Source: Azotimanducus sp965220185 (GTDB lineage Bacteria; Pseudomonadota; Gammaproteobacteria; Pseudomonadales; Azotimanducaceae). From it: 64,000 nt of DNA. Of the stretch, positions 1-10,298 are shown in pieces; position 1 is the stretch's first letter; the number at the start of each line of letters is the position of its first letter. Position numbers and translations under genes: made by a program. The DNA lies in contig OZ244807.1 in the NCBI GenBank assembly GCA_965220185.1, forward strand, positions 2,170,001-2,234,000. Direction: 5' to 3'. The notes under the pieces were generated by a model. It saw nothing but the letters and a program-made list of their open reading frames with translations. It made no database searches and was not told where the DNA came from.

Positions 1-3000
1 CTGCCCGACGCTTCGGTGACCGTCAGCGTCGCCGGGTTCGGGAGCGCGATGGCCGTGTCCGTGTCGTCCGCGATGATGACTTCCAAGGTGGTGGGGGTGC
101 CGCTCGCGATCGCGACGGTGCTCGCGATCTCGTGGATGGCCAGCCGGAACAGCTCGCTCTCCTCCGGGATCGTGTCGTCGAGGATGGCGATGGTGGTCGA
201 ACCCTCGGTCTGGCCGGACGTGATCGTCACCTCGTAGGTGCCGGTGGTGCCGTCGGGGGAGGTGACGGTGCCGGCCGCGTAGTCGCTCCCCTTGGTGACG
301 AAGACGGACTGGTCGGTGCTCGTGAGATAGATGTCCACGTCCGCGCTCACCGCCTGGGACAGCACCAGGGTCACGGTCAGGTTCGTGTTTTCCGTGGGAG
401 TCAGGACGGTGTCCTTGAACCCCACCGTGGCGGCGGCCGGCGTCGCGCTCACCGTGTCCGACATCGCCCCCTTCACCGCGTTGTTCACCGCGCGGATCTG
501 GAAGCTGTACGCCGTGCCGACCGTCAGGCTGCCCACCGTGGTGCTGACCGTGTTCGCATCGCTGGCGGAGATGGGCCCCCACGCCCCCCAGGTCACCGGA
601 TCCCCCGTGCCCTGCCGGATCTCGTACCCGGTGATCGTCCCGCCCGGAGCGGTCCAGCTCAGGGTGACGCTGCTGCCGCCCGCCGCCGCCGTCAGGCTGG
701 TCGGCGCCGCCGGGGCGGTCGCGGCCAGCGGCGTCGCGACCACCGTCGCCTCCGCGCCATCCCCCGAAAGGCCGACGGCGCGGACCCCGAAGGAGTATTC
801 CGTGCCGTTCGTCAGCCCCGTCACCGTGGCGCTCGTGGTGGTCGCGCTGCTGCTCGAAACGTCTGCCCACGTCCCCCAACTGAAACCCGAATCGGTGGTC
901 AGGCCCGCGCCGTAACGCACCTGGTATTTCTCGATCGTGGCGTTGCCCGGGTCGGACCAGTTCAGCGTGACCTGGGTGGCGCCCGCCGTCGCCGTCAGGC
1001 CCGTCGGCGCTGCAGGTTTGGCAACGGGAGTGATCGCGGTGCTGTCCGTGGCCGCGCCGTTCAGCGTCCCGGCCACCGCCCGCACCCGGAAGTGGTACCC
1101 CGTGCCGTTGGTCAGGCCCGTCACCGTGTGCTCGGTGGTGTCGGCGTCGCTGTTCGGAATGTCCGTCCAGTCCTCCCAAGTGATGCTGCCCAGCGGGCCC
1201 GTGCCCTGGCGGTACTGGTACTTCGTGATGTCGGAGTTATCCGGGTCGATCCATTTCAGGGTGATCTCGGTGTCGCCCGTGTCGATCGTGAAACCCGCCG
1301 GCGCGGCGGGCGCGGTGGCCGCGGCGGTCGGCGTCGCCGTCACCGCCGTCGAGGCCGCGCCCAGCACCGTCCCGCCCGTCGCGGCCGTCGCGCGCACCCG
1401 GAACTCGTACGCCGTGCCGTTGGTCAGGCCCGTCACCGTGCCGCTGGTCGAGGCTGCGGTGGTGCCGCCCGTGAAGTCCGTCCAGCTCCCCCAGGAGCCG
1501 CTGCCCGGGGGCGTCCGCTGGCTGTACTGGTACTTCGTGATGTCGCTGTTCGACGGATCGGCCCAGCCCAGCGTGACCTGGGTGGCGCCCGCCGTCGCCG
1601 TCACGCTCGTCGGGGCCGCCGGCGCCGCCACTGCCGTCGCCGGCACGATGGCCGACAACACGCCGAGAACTCTGCCGTTGCGCGCGCGCATCTGGAATTC
1701 CAGCGGCTCGTTGCCAACGGGCGCCACGAAGGTGGTGATGGTGGCGCTTCTCATGTTCGTCCAACCGGGCCAGTCCCCGCCCGGGCTACGCACCCGGTAC
1801 TCCTGCCGCGTGATGGTGCCGCTCGGACGGGTCCAGCTCAGCGTCACCTGCCCGCCGCCCGGGCCCGCCACCGCCGTGAAGTCGGTCGGCGCCCCCGGCG
1901 CGTTCGCCGGCCGCGGCGTCGCCGACACGGCATCCGAATTCGTGCCCCCGGCCGGGTTCACCACCCGGAGCCGGAACTCGTATTCCGTGTAGTTCGTCAG
2001 ACCCGTCACCGTGTGGGTGGTCGTGGTGGCGTTGCTGTCGGAGATGGTCGTCAGGCTCCCCCAAGTGTTGGAACCCGCCGTGCGCTGCTGGTACTGGTAT
2101 CCGGTGATGCTCGCGTTGTTCGGGTTGGTCCAGCTCAGGACCACCTGCTGGTTGCCCCCCGTGGCCGTCAGGCCCATTGGCGCCGCCGGAGGGGGAACCG
2201 GCGTCGCGCTCACGACATCCGAGGTTGTGCCCGGCGCCGTCCCGACGAAGGCGCGGATCCGGAAGTTGTAGGCCGTGCCGTTGGTCAGGCCGGTCACCGT
2301 GTGGCTGGTGGTGCTGGCACCGCTGCCCGCGATGTCCATCCAATTGCCGAAGGTGTTGACACCGTTCGTGGTCGTCCCCCATTGCACCTGGTACTTGGTG
2401 ATCGCGTTGTTCAATGGGTTGGTCCAGCTCAGATCGACCTTGGTGTCGCCCGCCGCCGCACTCAGGCCGGACGGCTTGGCCGGGGGGATGGCGGGCGTTT
2501 CGGTCGCGATGTCCGATGGTTCGCCGAGCATCTCCCCGACCACGGCGCGCACCTGGAAGCTGTATTGCGTGCCGTTGGTCAGGCCGGTCACCGAGTAGGT
2601 GACGATGCCGCCCCCGGAAAAGACATTGTCGCCGGGCATGTCCGTCCATTCCCCCCAAGTGACGGTGGTGCCCGTCCCTTGGCGGTACTGGTACTTGGTG
2701 ATGTCGTCGTTGTCCGGGTCGGTCCAGCTCAGGAGGACAGTGCCATTGCTCGCCAGGGTCGCAAGGCCGGTGATCCGGGGCGGCGGAGCGGCGGGCGTCG
2801 CGCTCGCGGTGGCCGAGGCCGCGCCGAGCACCGTCCCGACGACGGCGCGCACCTGGAAGCTGTATTCCGTGCCGTTGGTCAGGCCGGTGACCGTGTGGCC
2901 GGTGGTCGTGGCGCCGCTGCTCGCGATGTCCGTCCACGCCCCCCAGGAGAAGGTCGAATCGGAGGTCAGGCCCGCGCCTTGCCGGAACTGGTAGTCGCTG

Positions 3001-6000
3001 ATGTCGCTGTTGCCGGGGTCGGCCCAAGCCAGGGCGACCCGGGCGTTCCCCGCCGTCGCCGTGAAGCTGGTCGGCGCGGCCGGCGCGGCCACCGGCTCGG
3101 TCACGGTCACCGCCACGTCGCCCGTCACCGAGCCGTAGCCGCCGCCGCTCGCGCTGTGGCCGAGCGTGGCGCTGTCGTCGGTGTCGTCGTTGTCCGCGGC
3201 CGCCGACACCGTCACCGTCTGGGCGGTCTCCCAGTCCTCGGCGGTGAAGGTCAGGGTGTTCTGGTTGCCGCCCGTGTCGCCGTCGGTGTCCACCGTGACA
3301 TCGCTGTTGTCGCTGGACACCGTCACCGTCACGTTGGCCGTCGGCTCGCTGTCGAGCGCCACCGTGTAGGTGCCGCCGCCGCCCTCGGCCACCGTCAGCG
3401 CGGCCGGATCGAAAACCAGGCCCGCCGTGTCGTCGTCGGCGACAATCACCGACAACGCGGTTTCGGATTCGAACCGGGTGTCGGACGAAGTCGGATTGAA
3501 GCTGCCCGTGCCGACCGTGACCACGCCGGTGGCCGGATCCGGCGCCACCGCCACCGTCACGTCGGCGGTCGGCCGCACCGCCAGCGTCACGTCCACATCC
3601 CCCGCGCGGGTGCCGCCCGCCGCCTCGGTCAGCGCGAGGCGGACGGGGCTCAGCACGACCGCCAGCTCTTCCTCTTCGATCGTCGCGGTGGCGGTCGCGC
3701 GCGTCCCGAGCCCGATGACGGCGCTGCTCGCCACCTCGACGATGGTCAGCGTGAAGCTCTCGAGGCCCTCGAGGACATTGTCGTCCGTCAAGTCGATAGA
3801 CAGCGAGGCGCTGGTCTCGCCCGCCGCGATCGTGACCTTGTGCAGGCCGGTGACGCCGTCCGGCGAGGTCGCGCTGCCGCCGGTGTAGTCCGTCCCCTTC
3901 GTGGCGGTGCCGCCGCCGCTCGAGATGTACACGTCCACCGCGGCGCTGCTCACCGCCGCGGACAGGTCGATGTCCACTTCGAGTGCTTCTTCCTCCTCGA
4001 AAGCCGCCGCCTCCGCGCTCGCGAACTGCACGGTCGCCGCCGCCACCGCCACTTCGATGTCGAAGGAGTCGCTGACGGTGCCGCCGTTGCCGTCGTCGGC
4101 CGTCACCTTCACCGTCAACGTGCCGGCGTCGCCCGACGCCGGCGTCCCGGTGAAGGTGCGGGTGGCCGCCGTGAAGGTCAGCCAGTTCGGCAGCGCCGAG
4201 TCGTCGCCCCGCGTCGCGGTGTAGGTGAGCGAATCGCTGTCGGCGTCGGTGAAGGTGTTCGCCGGGAAAGCGTAACGGAACGCCTGGCCCGTCGGCGCCT
4301 TGCGGTCGGATATGGCGTTCGCCACCACCGGGGCGGTGTTGGGGTCGTTGATGCTGAAGTCATCCAGGCTGTCGGTGCCGCTCGCGCCGCCCTCGAGGCC
4401 GGTGCCGGAGCTCGCGTTGAGCGTGCCGAGGCCGATGGCCACCGTCTCGCCGCCCGCCTCGGTCGTGCTGTCCGTCGCCGCCGTCAAGGTCAGCGTCACC
4501 GTCGTCGCCGTCGTCCCCGTGGACGGGCCGGTGAAGGTCACCATCGCATTGCCGGAATCGAGGTTCGCGCAGGCCACCCCGGTCGGCAGCGCCGAGGGGC
4601 ACGCCGTTGTGTAGTCCGTGCCCCGGGTCGCGGCGCCGGCGCCGGTGCCGAAGGTCAGGGGCACCGACAGCGCTTCGCCGTTCACCAGGCCCCGGTTCAG
4701 GGTGATGGTGAAGGTCTTCGTCCCGCCCTCCACGACATCCCCGGCAGTGCCCGCGAGCGTCACCGTGGTCGGGTCGTTGTCCACCACCGTGACCGTCGCC
4801 GCATCCCCGCTCAGGCCGCTGTAGCCACTGTCCGACGAAGTCACGGCGTAGGTGACCGTCAGTTCCCGACCGATCGGGCTGTCATCGTTGTCGTCGGTCG
4901 CGCGCACCGTCACCGTCTGCGCCGTGCTCCAGTTCGTGCTGGTGAAGGTGAGGCCCTCGCTGCTCGTGAACGTGGTGGCGCTGTCCGGGCCGTCGAGCGT
5001 CAGACCCGTCGGCGCGGTCACCGTCACCGTCACATCGCTCGACGGCCGGGTGTTCAGCACCACCGTGAAGGTCGCCTCGTCCGTGGTGCTGCCCTCGGTC
5101 GCCGTCGCGTCGGTCGTCGCCGTCGTCACGCTCGCCGTGTCGTCGTCGGTCACCGTCACCGCCACGTTCCCGCTCACCGAGCCGTAGCCGCCACCCGACG
5201 CGCTGTGCGTCAGCGTCGCGCTGTCGTCGTCGGCATCGTTGTCCTGACCCGCCGACACCGTCACCGTCTGCGCCGTGCCCCAGTCGCTCGTCGTGAAGGT
5301 CAGCGTGTTCTGGTTGCCGTTCGCGGTCAAGTCGGTGTCCACCGTCACCTCGCCGCTCGCCCCCGCGACCGTCACCGTCACGCTCGCCGTCGGCTGGGTC
5401 GCGAGCGCCACCGTGTAGGTGCCGCTGCCGCCCTCCGCCACCGTCAGCGAAGTCGGATCGAGGACGAGACCCGGCGTGTCGTTGTCGGTCACCGTCACCT
5501 CGACGTCGCCGCTGACCGAGCCGTAGCCGCCGCCCGACGCCGTGTGCGTCAGCGTCGCGCTGTCGTTCGCGGTGTCGTTGTCGGCCGCCGCCAACACCGT
5601 CACCGTCTGCGCATCGTCCCAGGTGGTCGTCGTGAAGGTCAGCGCCGTCGTCTGGGTGCCCGGCGTCGTGGAGTCGGTGTCGAACGTCACCTCCCCGCTC
5701 GCGCCCGAGACCGTCACCGTGACGTTCCCATCGGGCTGGCTCGAGAGTTCCACCGTGTAGGTCGCGCTCGCCTCCTCGACCACGGTCACCGCCGCCGGGT
5801 TGAAGACCAGGGCGGTCCACACGGCGGTCGCCGTCTCCGCGCTCGCCGGGCCGGTGTTCAACCCGTCGGTCGCGCTGTCCGCCGTCACCGCCACCACCAC
5901 GTTCGCGTCGCCGTCGGGAGTGATCACGAGCGTATAGACCGTGGCACTCGTCGCCGTGAACGTGCCCGCCGTGCCGCCGGTCACCGTGACGTCGTTCTTC

Positions 6001-9000
6001 ACGAAGCCCGTGACATCCTCCGAGAAGGTGAACGTCGCCGTCAGGTCGCTCGTGCCGCTGATCCGCGCCGGCACCCCGGTGATCCCGACCGTCGGCACGC
6101 TGGCATCCCAGGTGGCCGTCTTGCTCTCCGCGCTCGCCGGGCCGGTGTTCGTGCCGTCGGTCGCGCTGTCCGCCGCCACCGTCACCACCACGTTCGAGCC
6201 GCTCGTCGGGGTGATCGCGAGCGTATAGGTGGTGCCGCTGCCCGCGAACGCGCCCGGCGTGCCGCCGGTCACCGTGATGTCGCTCTTCACGAATTCCGTG
6301 ACCGCCTCCGAGAAGGTGAAGGTCGCCGTCAGCGCGTTCGTGTTGTTGATCTTGTCCGGGATGCCGGTGATCCCGACCGTCGGCGCCGTCTCGTCCCAGG
6401 TGGCCGTCGCGCTCTCCGCGCTCGCCGGGCCCGTGTTCAGCCCGTCGGTAGCCGAATCCGCCGCCACCGTCACCGTCACGTCCGCGTCGGCATTCGGGGT
6501 CACCACCACCGTATAGCTGCTGCCGCTGCCCGAAAACGCGCTCTTGTCGCCGTTCGTGACCGTGACATCGCCCGTGGCGAAGCCCGTCACCGCCTCCGAG
6601 AAGGTGAAGGTCACCGTGAACGCATCGCGGTTGCTGATCTTGCCGGGTACCCCGGTGATCTCCACCGTCGGCGCCGTCTCGTCCCACACGGCGGTCGCAC
6701 TCACCGCGCTCGCCGGGCCCGTGTTCGTGCCGTCGGTCGCGCTGTCCGCCGCCACCGTCACCACCACGTTCGAGCCGCTCGTCGGCGTGATCCCGAGCGT
6801 ATAGGTCGTGCCGTTGCCCCCGAACGTGCCCGCCGTGCCGCCGCTCACCGAGATGTCGTTCTTCACGAAGCCCGTCACCGACTCCGAGAAGGTGAACGTC
6901 GCCGTCAGCGCGGTGGTGGTCTTGATCTTCGCCGGAATGCCGCTGATCGCTACCGTCGGCACACTCGCGTCCGGGTCGGTGATCTTGAAGTCCGCCAGGC
7001 TGTCGGTGGTGCTCGTGCCACCCTCCAGACCGGTGGCCGTCAGCGTGCCGAAGCCGATGATCACCGTCTCGCCGCCCGTTTCGGTCGTGCTGTCCGTCGC
7101 CGCACTCAGCGTCAGCGTCACCGTCCGCGCCGTCGCCCCCGTGGTCGGCCCCGTGAAGGTCACCGTCGGGGTCAGGCTCGTGTCGTCGAGGTCGTTGCAG
7201 GTCACCCCCGTCGGCAACGTGTCGGGGCACGCCGTCATGTAGTCCGTGCCTCGCGTCGCGGTGCCCCCGAAGGTCAGCGGCACCCCGAGCGTCTCGCCAT
7301 CCACCAGACCGCGCCCCAGGGTGACCGTGAAGGTCTTCGTCCCGCCCTCCACGACATCCCCGGTAGCGCCCACGAGCGTCACCGTCGTCGGGTCGTCGTC
7401 CGCCACTGTCACCGTCGCCGCCGTCCCGGTCAGGCCGCTGTAATCGGTGTCGTCCGAGGTCGCGGCCCAGGTCACCGCCAGCTCCCGCGCGCTCGGGCTG
7501 TCCACACTGTCGGTCGTGGCGCGCACCATCACCGTCTGCGCCGTCGACCAGGCGCCGGTGGCGAAGTCGAGCTGCAGGGATGTGTCCCAAGTGGTTCCGT
7601 TCGTGCTGAGCGCCAGGCCCGTCGCGGGAGTGAGGCTCACCCGCACAGGGGCCGACGGCTCCGTGTTCAGCACCACCGTGAAGGTCGCCGTGTCCGTCTG
7701 GTCGGCCTCGTCCACCGCCTTGTCGCTCGCCTGCACCGTGGTCACCCCCGGCGCGGTCACATCGTCGTCGGTGACGGTGACGGTCAGGTCCGCCGGGTCG
7801 CGTTCCGAGTCGTACACGGAGTTCATCTCGTCGGAGGTCGTCGTGTGCCGGATCGCGACCGTGCGGTCGGTGTCCTGGTCGATTTCGTCGTCCACCCCGG
7901 TGACCGTGACGGTCTTGCCGGTGCTCCAGTCGTCGGCGTCGAAGGTCAGGCTCGCGGGGGTCACCGTGGCCACGCCCTCGTCCTGCGAAGCCACCGCCAC
8001 GGTCACGGTCTCGGTCGCGGTGGGCTCGACGAGGAGCGCCACCTGGTAGGTGCCCGTCCGCGTGCTGCCCGACGCTTCCGTGACCGTCAACGTCGCCGGG
8101 TCCGGGAGCTTGACGCCCGTGTCCCCGTCGTCAAGGATGATGACATCCGATTGGACGGTGCCGCGCCCGATGGCGACGGTGCTCGCGATCTCGTGAATGG
8201 TCATGCGGAAAAGCTCGTTGCCCTCCGGGATCGCGTCGTCGGTGATCGCGATGGTGGTCGAACCTTCGGTCTGGCTGGCCGTGATCGTCACCTCGTAGGT
8301 GCCCGTGGTGCTGTCGGGAGAGGTGACGGTGCCGGCGGCGTAGTCGGTCCCCTTGGTGGCGGTCAGGGCGGTGCTCGTGAAATAGACCTCCACGTCCGCG
8401 CTCACGGCCTGGGACAGCACCAGGGTCACGGTCACGGGGCCTTCGTCTTCAGCGAGAGTGAGAATGGCATTCTTGAACCCCACCGTGGCGGCGACCGGCG
8501 TCGCGCTCACCGTGTCCGACATCGCGCCCTTCACCGCGTTGTTGACCGCGCGGATCTGGAAGCTGTACGCCGTGCCGACCGTCAGGCTGCTCACCGTGGT
8601 GCTGGTCGTGTTCGCATCGCTGCCGGAGATGGCCCCCCACGCCCCCCAGTCCACCGGATCGCCCGTGCCCTGCCGGATCTCGTACCCGGTGATCGTCCCG
8701 CCCGGAGCAGTCCAGCTCAGCGTGACGCTGCTGCCGCCCGCCGTCGCCGTGAAGCCGGTCGGTGCGGCCGGGGCGTTCGTGGCCAAGGGCGTCGCGACCA
8801 CCGTCGCCTCCGCGCCATCCCCCGAAAGGCCGACGGCGCGGACCCCGAAGGTGTATTCCGTGCCGTTCGTCAGCCCCGTCACCGTGGCGCTCGTGGTGGT
8901 CGCGCTGCTGCTCGAAACATCCGCCCACGCCCCCCAACTGAAGCCCGAATCGGTGGCCAGGCCCGCGCCGTAGCGCACCTGGTACTTCTCGATCGTGGCG

Positions 9001-10298
9001 TTGCTCGGGTTGGACCAGTTCAGCGTGACCTGGGTCGCACCCCCCGTGGCCGTCAGGCCCGTCGGTGCTGCCGGAGGGGCGACGGGGGTCGCGCTCACCG
9101 TGGCCGCCGTGCCGTTCGTGCTCCCCGCCACCGCACGCACACCGAACTCGTACTCCGTGCCGTTCGTCAACCCCGTCACCGTGTAATCGACGGTGTCCTC
9201 GTCGCTCGCCGGAATGTCCGTCCACGAACTCCAAGTGCCGGTGTCGGGAGGCGTCCGCTGCTGGTACTGCCACTTCGTGATCGTGTCGTCCGACGCGTCA
9301 TCCCATGTCAACTCCACCTGCTCGCTGCTCACCACGGCCTGCAGATTCGCCGGGGCCGCCGGGCGGGCGACCACCTCGATGTCGAACTCATCGCTGACCG
9401 TGCCGCCGTTGCTGTCATCGGCGGTGACCTTCACTGTCAGCGTGCCGGTATCGCCCGACATCGGCGTCCCCGAGAAAGTGCGGGTGGCCGCCATGAAGGT
9501 CAGCCAGTTCGGCAGCGCCGAGTCGTCGCCCCGTGTGGCGCTGTAGGTGAGCGTATCGCTGTTGACATCGGTGAACGTGTTGGGCGGGAACTGGTAGCTG
9601 AAAGCCTGACCGATGAACGCCGACTGGTTGGGTATGGCATTGGCCACTGTGGGGGCCGCTTGCGCCGGCTTCACTCTACCGTTGATCTTCATCCTGAGCA
9701 CGTCAATGCTGCCACGCCAAGAACCACTCCGGAATGGCCGCGAGTTATTCGCGATCGTCCAGCCGGACAGGGATTCACTTTGCTCTTCGTCCTTGCCCTG
9801 CCCATGTGCGAATTGAAGAGTAGAAGAGCCCCTGCTTCTACGGATATCGATGAAATAGGTAGTGCTGGCCGCAAGGTCGATGCCGCCCTCCGGGGCGGTG
9901 AACGTGTTGAACCCCGCAGCCCCGGAACCGGGGTTGGTGAGGGTGCCGACTATCGTGCTACCCGGATTCGAGCCGCTTGCGTTGCGGATGGTGAGCACGA
10001 TACCGCCCAAGGCTGCGGTCGACGGTGCCGCCGCGAACTCGATCTCGACATTGGCCACGTTGTAGCCCGTACTGCTGGCACCGGTGGTGAATGCCTGGGC
10101 ATGACGGGGAAAAACACTGTTTAAATTCGGCACTGACCCATCAAAACTTCGGCTGCTGCCTTGCCCTCCGTTGCCCACCAGCAGCCGCGTGGTCTGCGCC
10201 CCGGCCTCGGCGACGAGGCCGAACAACAGCGCGGCGGCGAAAACGCCCCGGAAGGTGTTACATGACCGGGTACCCGCCCGGCCCCTCACGCCGCGCAT
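1..10298 (-). CDS. Giant secreted FN3/Calx-beta/Ig-like repeat protein (C-terminus beyond window)
   Basis: The minus strand is open for 3,432 codons from this ATG to the left edge with no stop. I checked the reading frame at seven separate points. The ATG gives a signal peptide (basic start RGVRGRAGTR, core VFAAALLFGLVAEA, probable cleavage after AGAQ). Residues about 36-210 are a beta-rich N-terminal domain with an AQAFTTG...GY pattern. About 212-309 is a cadherin-like/putative-Ig domain ending VTADDSNGGTVSDEF. Three FN3 domains follow (about 310-600; LTNGTEY...VRAV). About 600-1980 holds Calx-beta-like repeats and four bacterial Ig-like repeats (about 1110-1490; FTFSEAVTGF). A second cadherin-like domain lies at about 1986-2080, more Calx-beta to about 2395, then nine FN3 domains to about 3290. 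Such architectures are typical of surface adhesins. Any sorting or anchoring signal is out of view. No Shine-Dalgarno sequence is visible; a C-tract lies 12 bases upstream. Confidence 0.9.
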   Translation of the reverse strand, partial: MRGVRGRAGTRSCNTFRGVFAAALLFGLVAEAGAQTTRLLVGNGGQGSSRSFDGSVPNLNSVFPRHAQAFTTGASSTGYNVANVEIEFAAAPSTAALGGIVLTIRNASGSNPGSTIVGTLTNPGSGAAGFNTFTAPEGGIDLAASTTYFIDIRRSRGSSTLQFAHGQGKDEEQSESLSGWTIANNSRPFRSGSWRGSIDVLRMKINGRVKPAQAAPTVANAIPNQSAFIGQAFSYQFPPNTFTDVNSDTLTYSATRGDDSALPNWLTFMAATRTFSGTPMSGDTGTLTVKVTADDSNGGTVSDEFDIEVVARPAAPANLQAVVSSEQVELTWDDASDDTITKWQYQQRTPPDTGTWSSWTDIPASDEDTVDYTVTGLTNGTEYEFGVRAVAGSTNGTAATVSATPVAPPAAPTGLTATGGATQVTLNWSNPSNATIEKYQVRYGAGLATDSGFSWGAWADVSSSSATTTSATVTGLTNGTEYTFGVRAVGLSGDGAEATVVATPLATNAPAAPTGFTATAGGSSVTLSWTAPGGTITGYEIRQGTGDPVDWGAWGAISGSDANTTSTTVSSLTVGTAYSFQIRAVNNAVKGAMSDTVSATPVAATVGFKNAILTLAEDEGPVTVTLVLSQAVSADVEVYFTSTALTATKGTDYAAGTVTSPDSTTGTYEVTITASQTEGSTTIAITDDAIPEGNELFRMTIHEIASTVAIGRGTVQSDVIILDDGDTGVKLPDPATLTVTEASGSTRTGTYQVALLVEPTATETVTVAVASQDEGVATVTPASLTFDADDWSTGKTVTVTGVDDEIDQDTDRTVAIRHTTTSDEMNSVYDSERDPADLTVTVTDDDVTAPGVTTVQASDKAVDEADQTDTATFTVVLNTEPSAPVRVSLTPATGLALSTNGTTWDTSLQLDFATGAWSTAQTVMVRATTDSVDSPSARELAVTWAATSDDTDYSGLTGTAATVTVADDDPTTVTLVGATGDVVEGGTKTFTVTLGRGLVDGETLGVPLTFGGTATRGTDYMTACPDTLPTGVTCNDLDDTSLTPTVTFTGPTTGATARTVTLTLSAATDSTTETGGETVIIGFGTLTATGLEGGTSTTDSLADFKITDPDASVPTVAISGIPAKIKTTTALTATFTFSESVTGFVKNDISVSGGTAGTFGGNGTTYTLGITPTSGSNVVVTVAADSATDGTNTGPASAVSATAVWDETAPTVEITGVPGKISNRDAFTVTFTFSEAVTGFATGDVTVTNGDKSAFSGSGSSYTVVVTPNADADVTVTVAADSATDGLNTGPASAESATATWDETAPTVGITGIPDKINNTNALTATFTFSEAVTEFVKSDITVTGGTPGAFAGSGTTYTLAITPTSGSNVVVTVAADSATDGTNTGPASAESKTATWDASVPTVGITGVPARISGTSDLTATFTFSEDVTGFVKNDVTVTGGTAGTFTATSATVYTLVITPDGDANVVVAVTADSATDGLNTGPASAETATAVWTALVFNPAAVTVVEEASATYTVELSSQPDGNVTVTVSGASGEVTFDTDSTTPGTQTTALTFTTTTWDDAQTVTVLAAADNDTANDSATLTHTASGGGYGSVSGDVEVTVTDNDTPGLVLDPTSLTVAEGGSGTYTVALATQPTASVTVTVAGASGEVTVDTDLTANGNQNTLTFTTSDWGTAQTVTVSAGQDNDADDDSATLTHSASGGGYGSVSGNVAVTVTDDDTASVTTATTDATATEGSTTDEATFTVVLNTRPSSDVTVTVTAPTGLTLDGPDSATTFTSSEGLTFTSTNWSTAQTVTVRATDDNDDSPIGRELTVTYAVTSSDSGYSGLSGDAATVTVVDNDPTTVTLAGTAGDVVEGGTKTFTITLNRGLVNGEALSVPLTFGTGAGAATRGTDYTTACPSALPTGVACANLDSGNAMVTFTGPSTGTTATTVTLTLTAATDSTTEAGGETVAIGLGTLNASSGTGLEGGASGTDSLDDFSINDPNTAPVVANAISDRKAPTGQAFRYAFPANTFTDADSDSLTYTATRGDDSALPNWLTFTAATRTFTGTPASGDAGTLTVKVTADDGNGGTVSDSFDIEVAVAAATVQFASAEAAAFEEEEALEVDIDLSAAVSSAAVDVYISSGGGTATKGTDYTGGSATSPDGVTGLHKVTIAAGETSASLSIDLTDDNVLEGLESFTLTIVEVASSAVIGLGTRATATATIEEEELAVVLSPVRLALTEAAGGTRAGDVDVTLAVRPTADVTVAVAPDPATGVVTVGTGSFNPTSSDTRFESETALSVIVADDDTAGLVFDPAALTVAEGGGGTYTVALDSEPTANVTVTVSSDNSDVTVDTDGDTGGNQNTLTFTAEDWETAQTVTVSAAADNDDTDDSATLGHSASGGGYGSVTGDVAVTVTEPVAAPAAPTSFTATAGNARVALAWADPGNSDISDYQFRQGAGLTSDSTFSWGAWTDIASSGATTTGHTVTGLTNGTEYSFQVRAVVGTVLGAASATASATPAAPPPRITGLATLASNGTVLLSWTDPDNDDITKYQYRQGTGTTVTWGEWTDMPGDNVFSGGGIVTYSVTGLTNGTQYSFQVRAVVGEMLGEPSDIATETPAIPPAKPSGLSAAAGDTKVDLSWTNPLNNAITKYQVQWGTTTNGVNTFGNWMDIAGSGASTTSHTVTGLTNGTAYNFRIRAFVGTAPGTTSDVVSATPVPPPAAPMGLTATGGNQQVVLSWTNPNNASITGYQYQQRTAGSNTWGSLTTISDSNATTTTHTVTGLTNYTEYEFRLRVVNPAGGTNSDAVSATPRPANAPGAPTDFTAVAGPGGGQVTLSWTRPSGTITRQEYRVRSPGGDWPGWTNMRSATITTFVAPVGNEPLEFQMRARNGRVLGVLSAIVPATAVAAPAAPTSVTATAGATQVTLGWADPSNSDITKYQYSQRTPPGSGSWGSWTDFTGGTTAASTSGTVTGLTNGTAYEFRVRATAATGGTVLGAASTAVTATPTAAATAPAAPAGFTIDTGDTEITLKWIDPDNSDITKYQYRQGTGPLGSITWEDWTDIPNSDADTTEHTVTGLTNGTGYHFRVRAVAGTLNGAATDSTAITPVAKPAAPTGLTATAGATQVTLNWSDPGNATIEKYQVRYGAGLTTDSGFSWGTWADVSSSSATTTSATVTGLTNGTEYSFGVRAVGLSGDGAEATVVATPLAATAPAAPTSLTAAAGGSSVTLSWTAPGGTITGYEIRQGTGDPVTWGAWGPISASDANTVSTTVGSLTVGTAYSFQIRAVNNAVKGAMSDTVSATPAAATVGFKDTVLTPTENTNLTVTLVLSQAVSADVDIYLTSTDQSVFVTKGSDYAAGTVTSPDGTTGTYEVTITSGQTEGSTTIAILDDTIPEESELFRLAIHEIASTVAIASGTPTTLEVIIADDTDTAIALPNPATLTVTEASG
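8059..9073. repeat. About 1-kb in-frame internal duplication, partner at 1-1015
   Basis: Bases 1-1015 and 8059-9073 align with a constant offset of 8,058 bases, which is 2,686 codons, so the reading frame is kept. The block encodes two FN3 domains followed by a Calx-beta-like segment (…TLTVTEASGSTRTGTY…). The left copy continues past the window edge. Shorter repeated pairs occur in the same gene, for example the cadherin-like domain at about 4070-4340 and 9380-9660, and the segments at 4350-4830 and 7000-7460. Domain duplication by recombination is the simple explanation. Confidence 0.85.

Noticed and set aside
4882..7590. A 902-codon minus-strand frame inside the giant gene
   Set aside because: It is in another frame than the domain-bearing one and has a biased Gly/Arg/Asp/His composition; a shadow frame.
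132..10124. A 3,330-codon open frame on the plus strand across the giant gene
   Set aside because: Its translation is a monotonous Arg/Gly/His/Ala-rich sequence without domains, while the opposite strand reads as FN3, Calx-beta and Ig-like repeats with a signal peptide. It is an antisense shadow caused by high GC and repeated codons.
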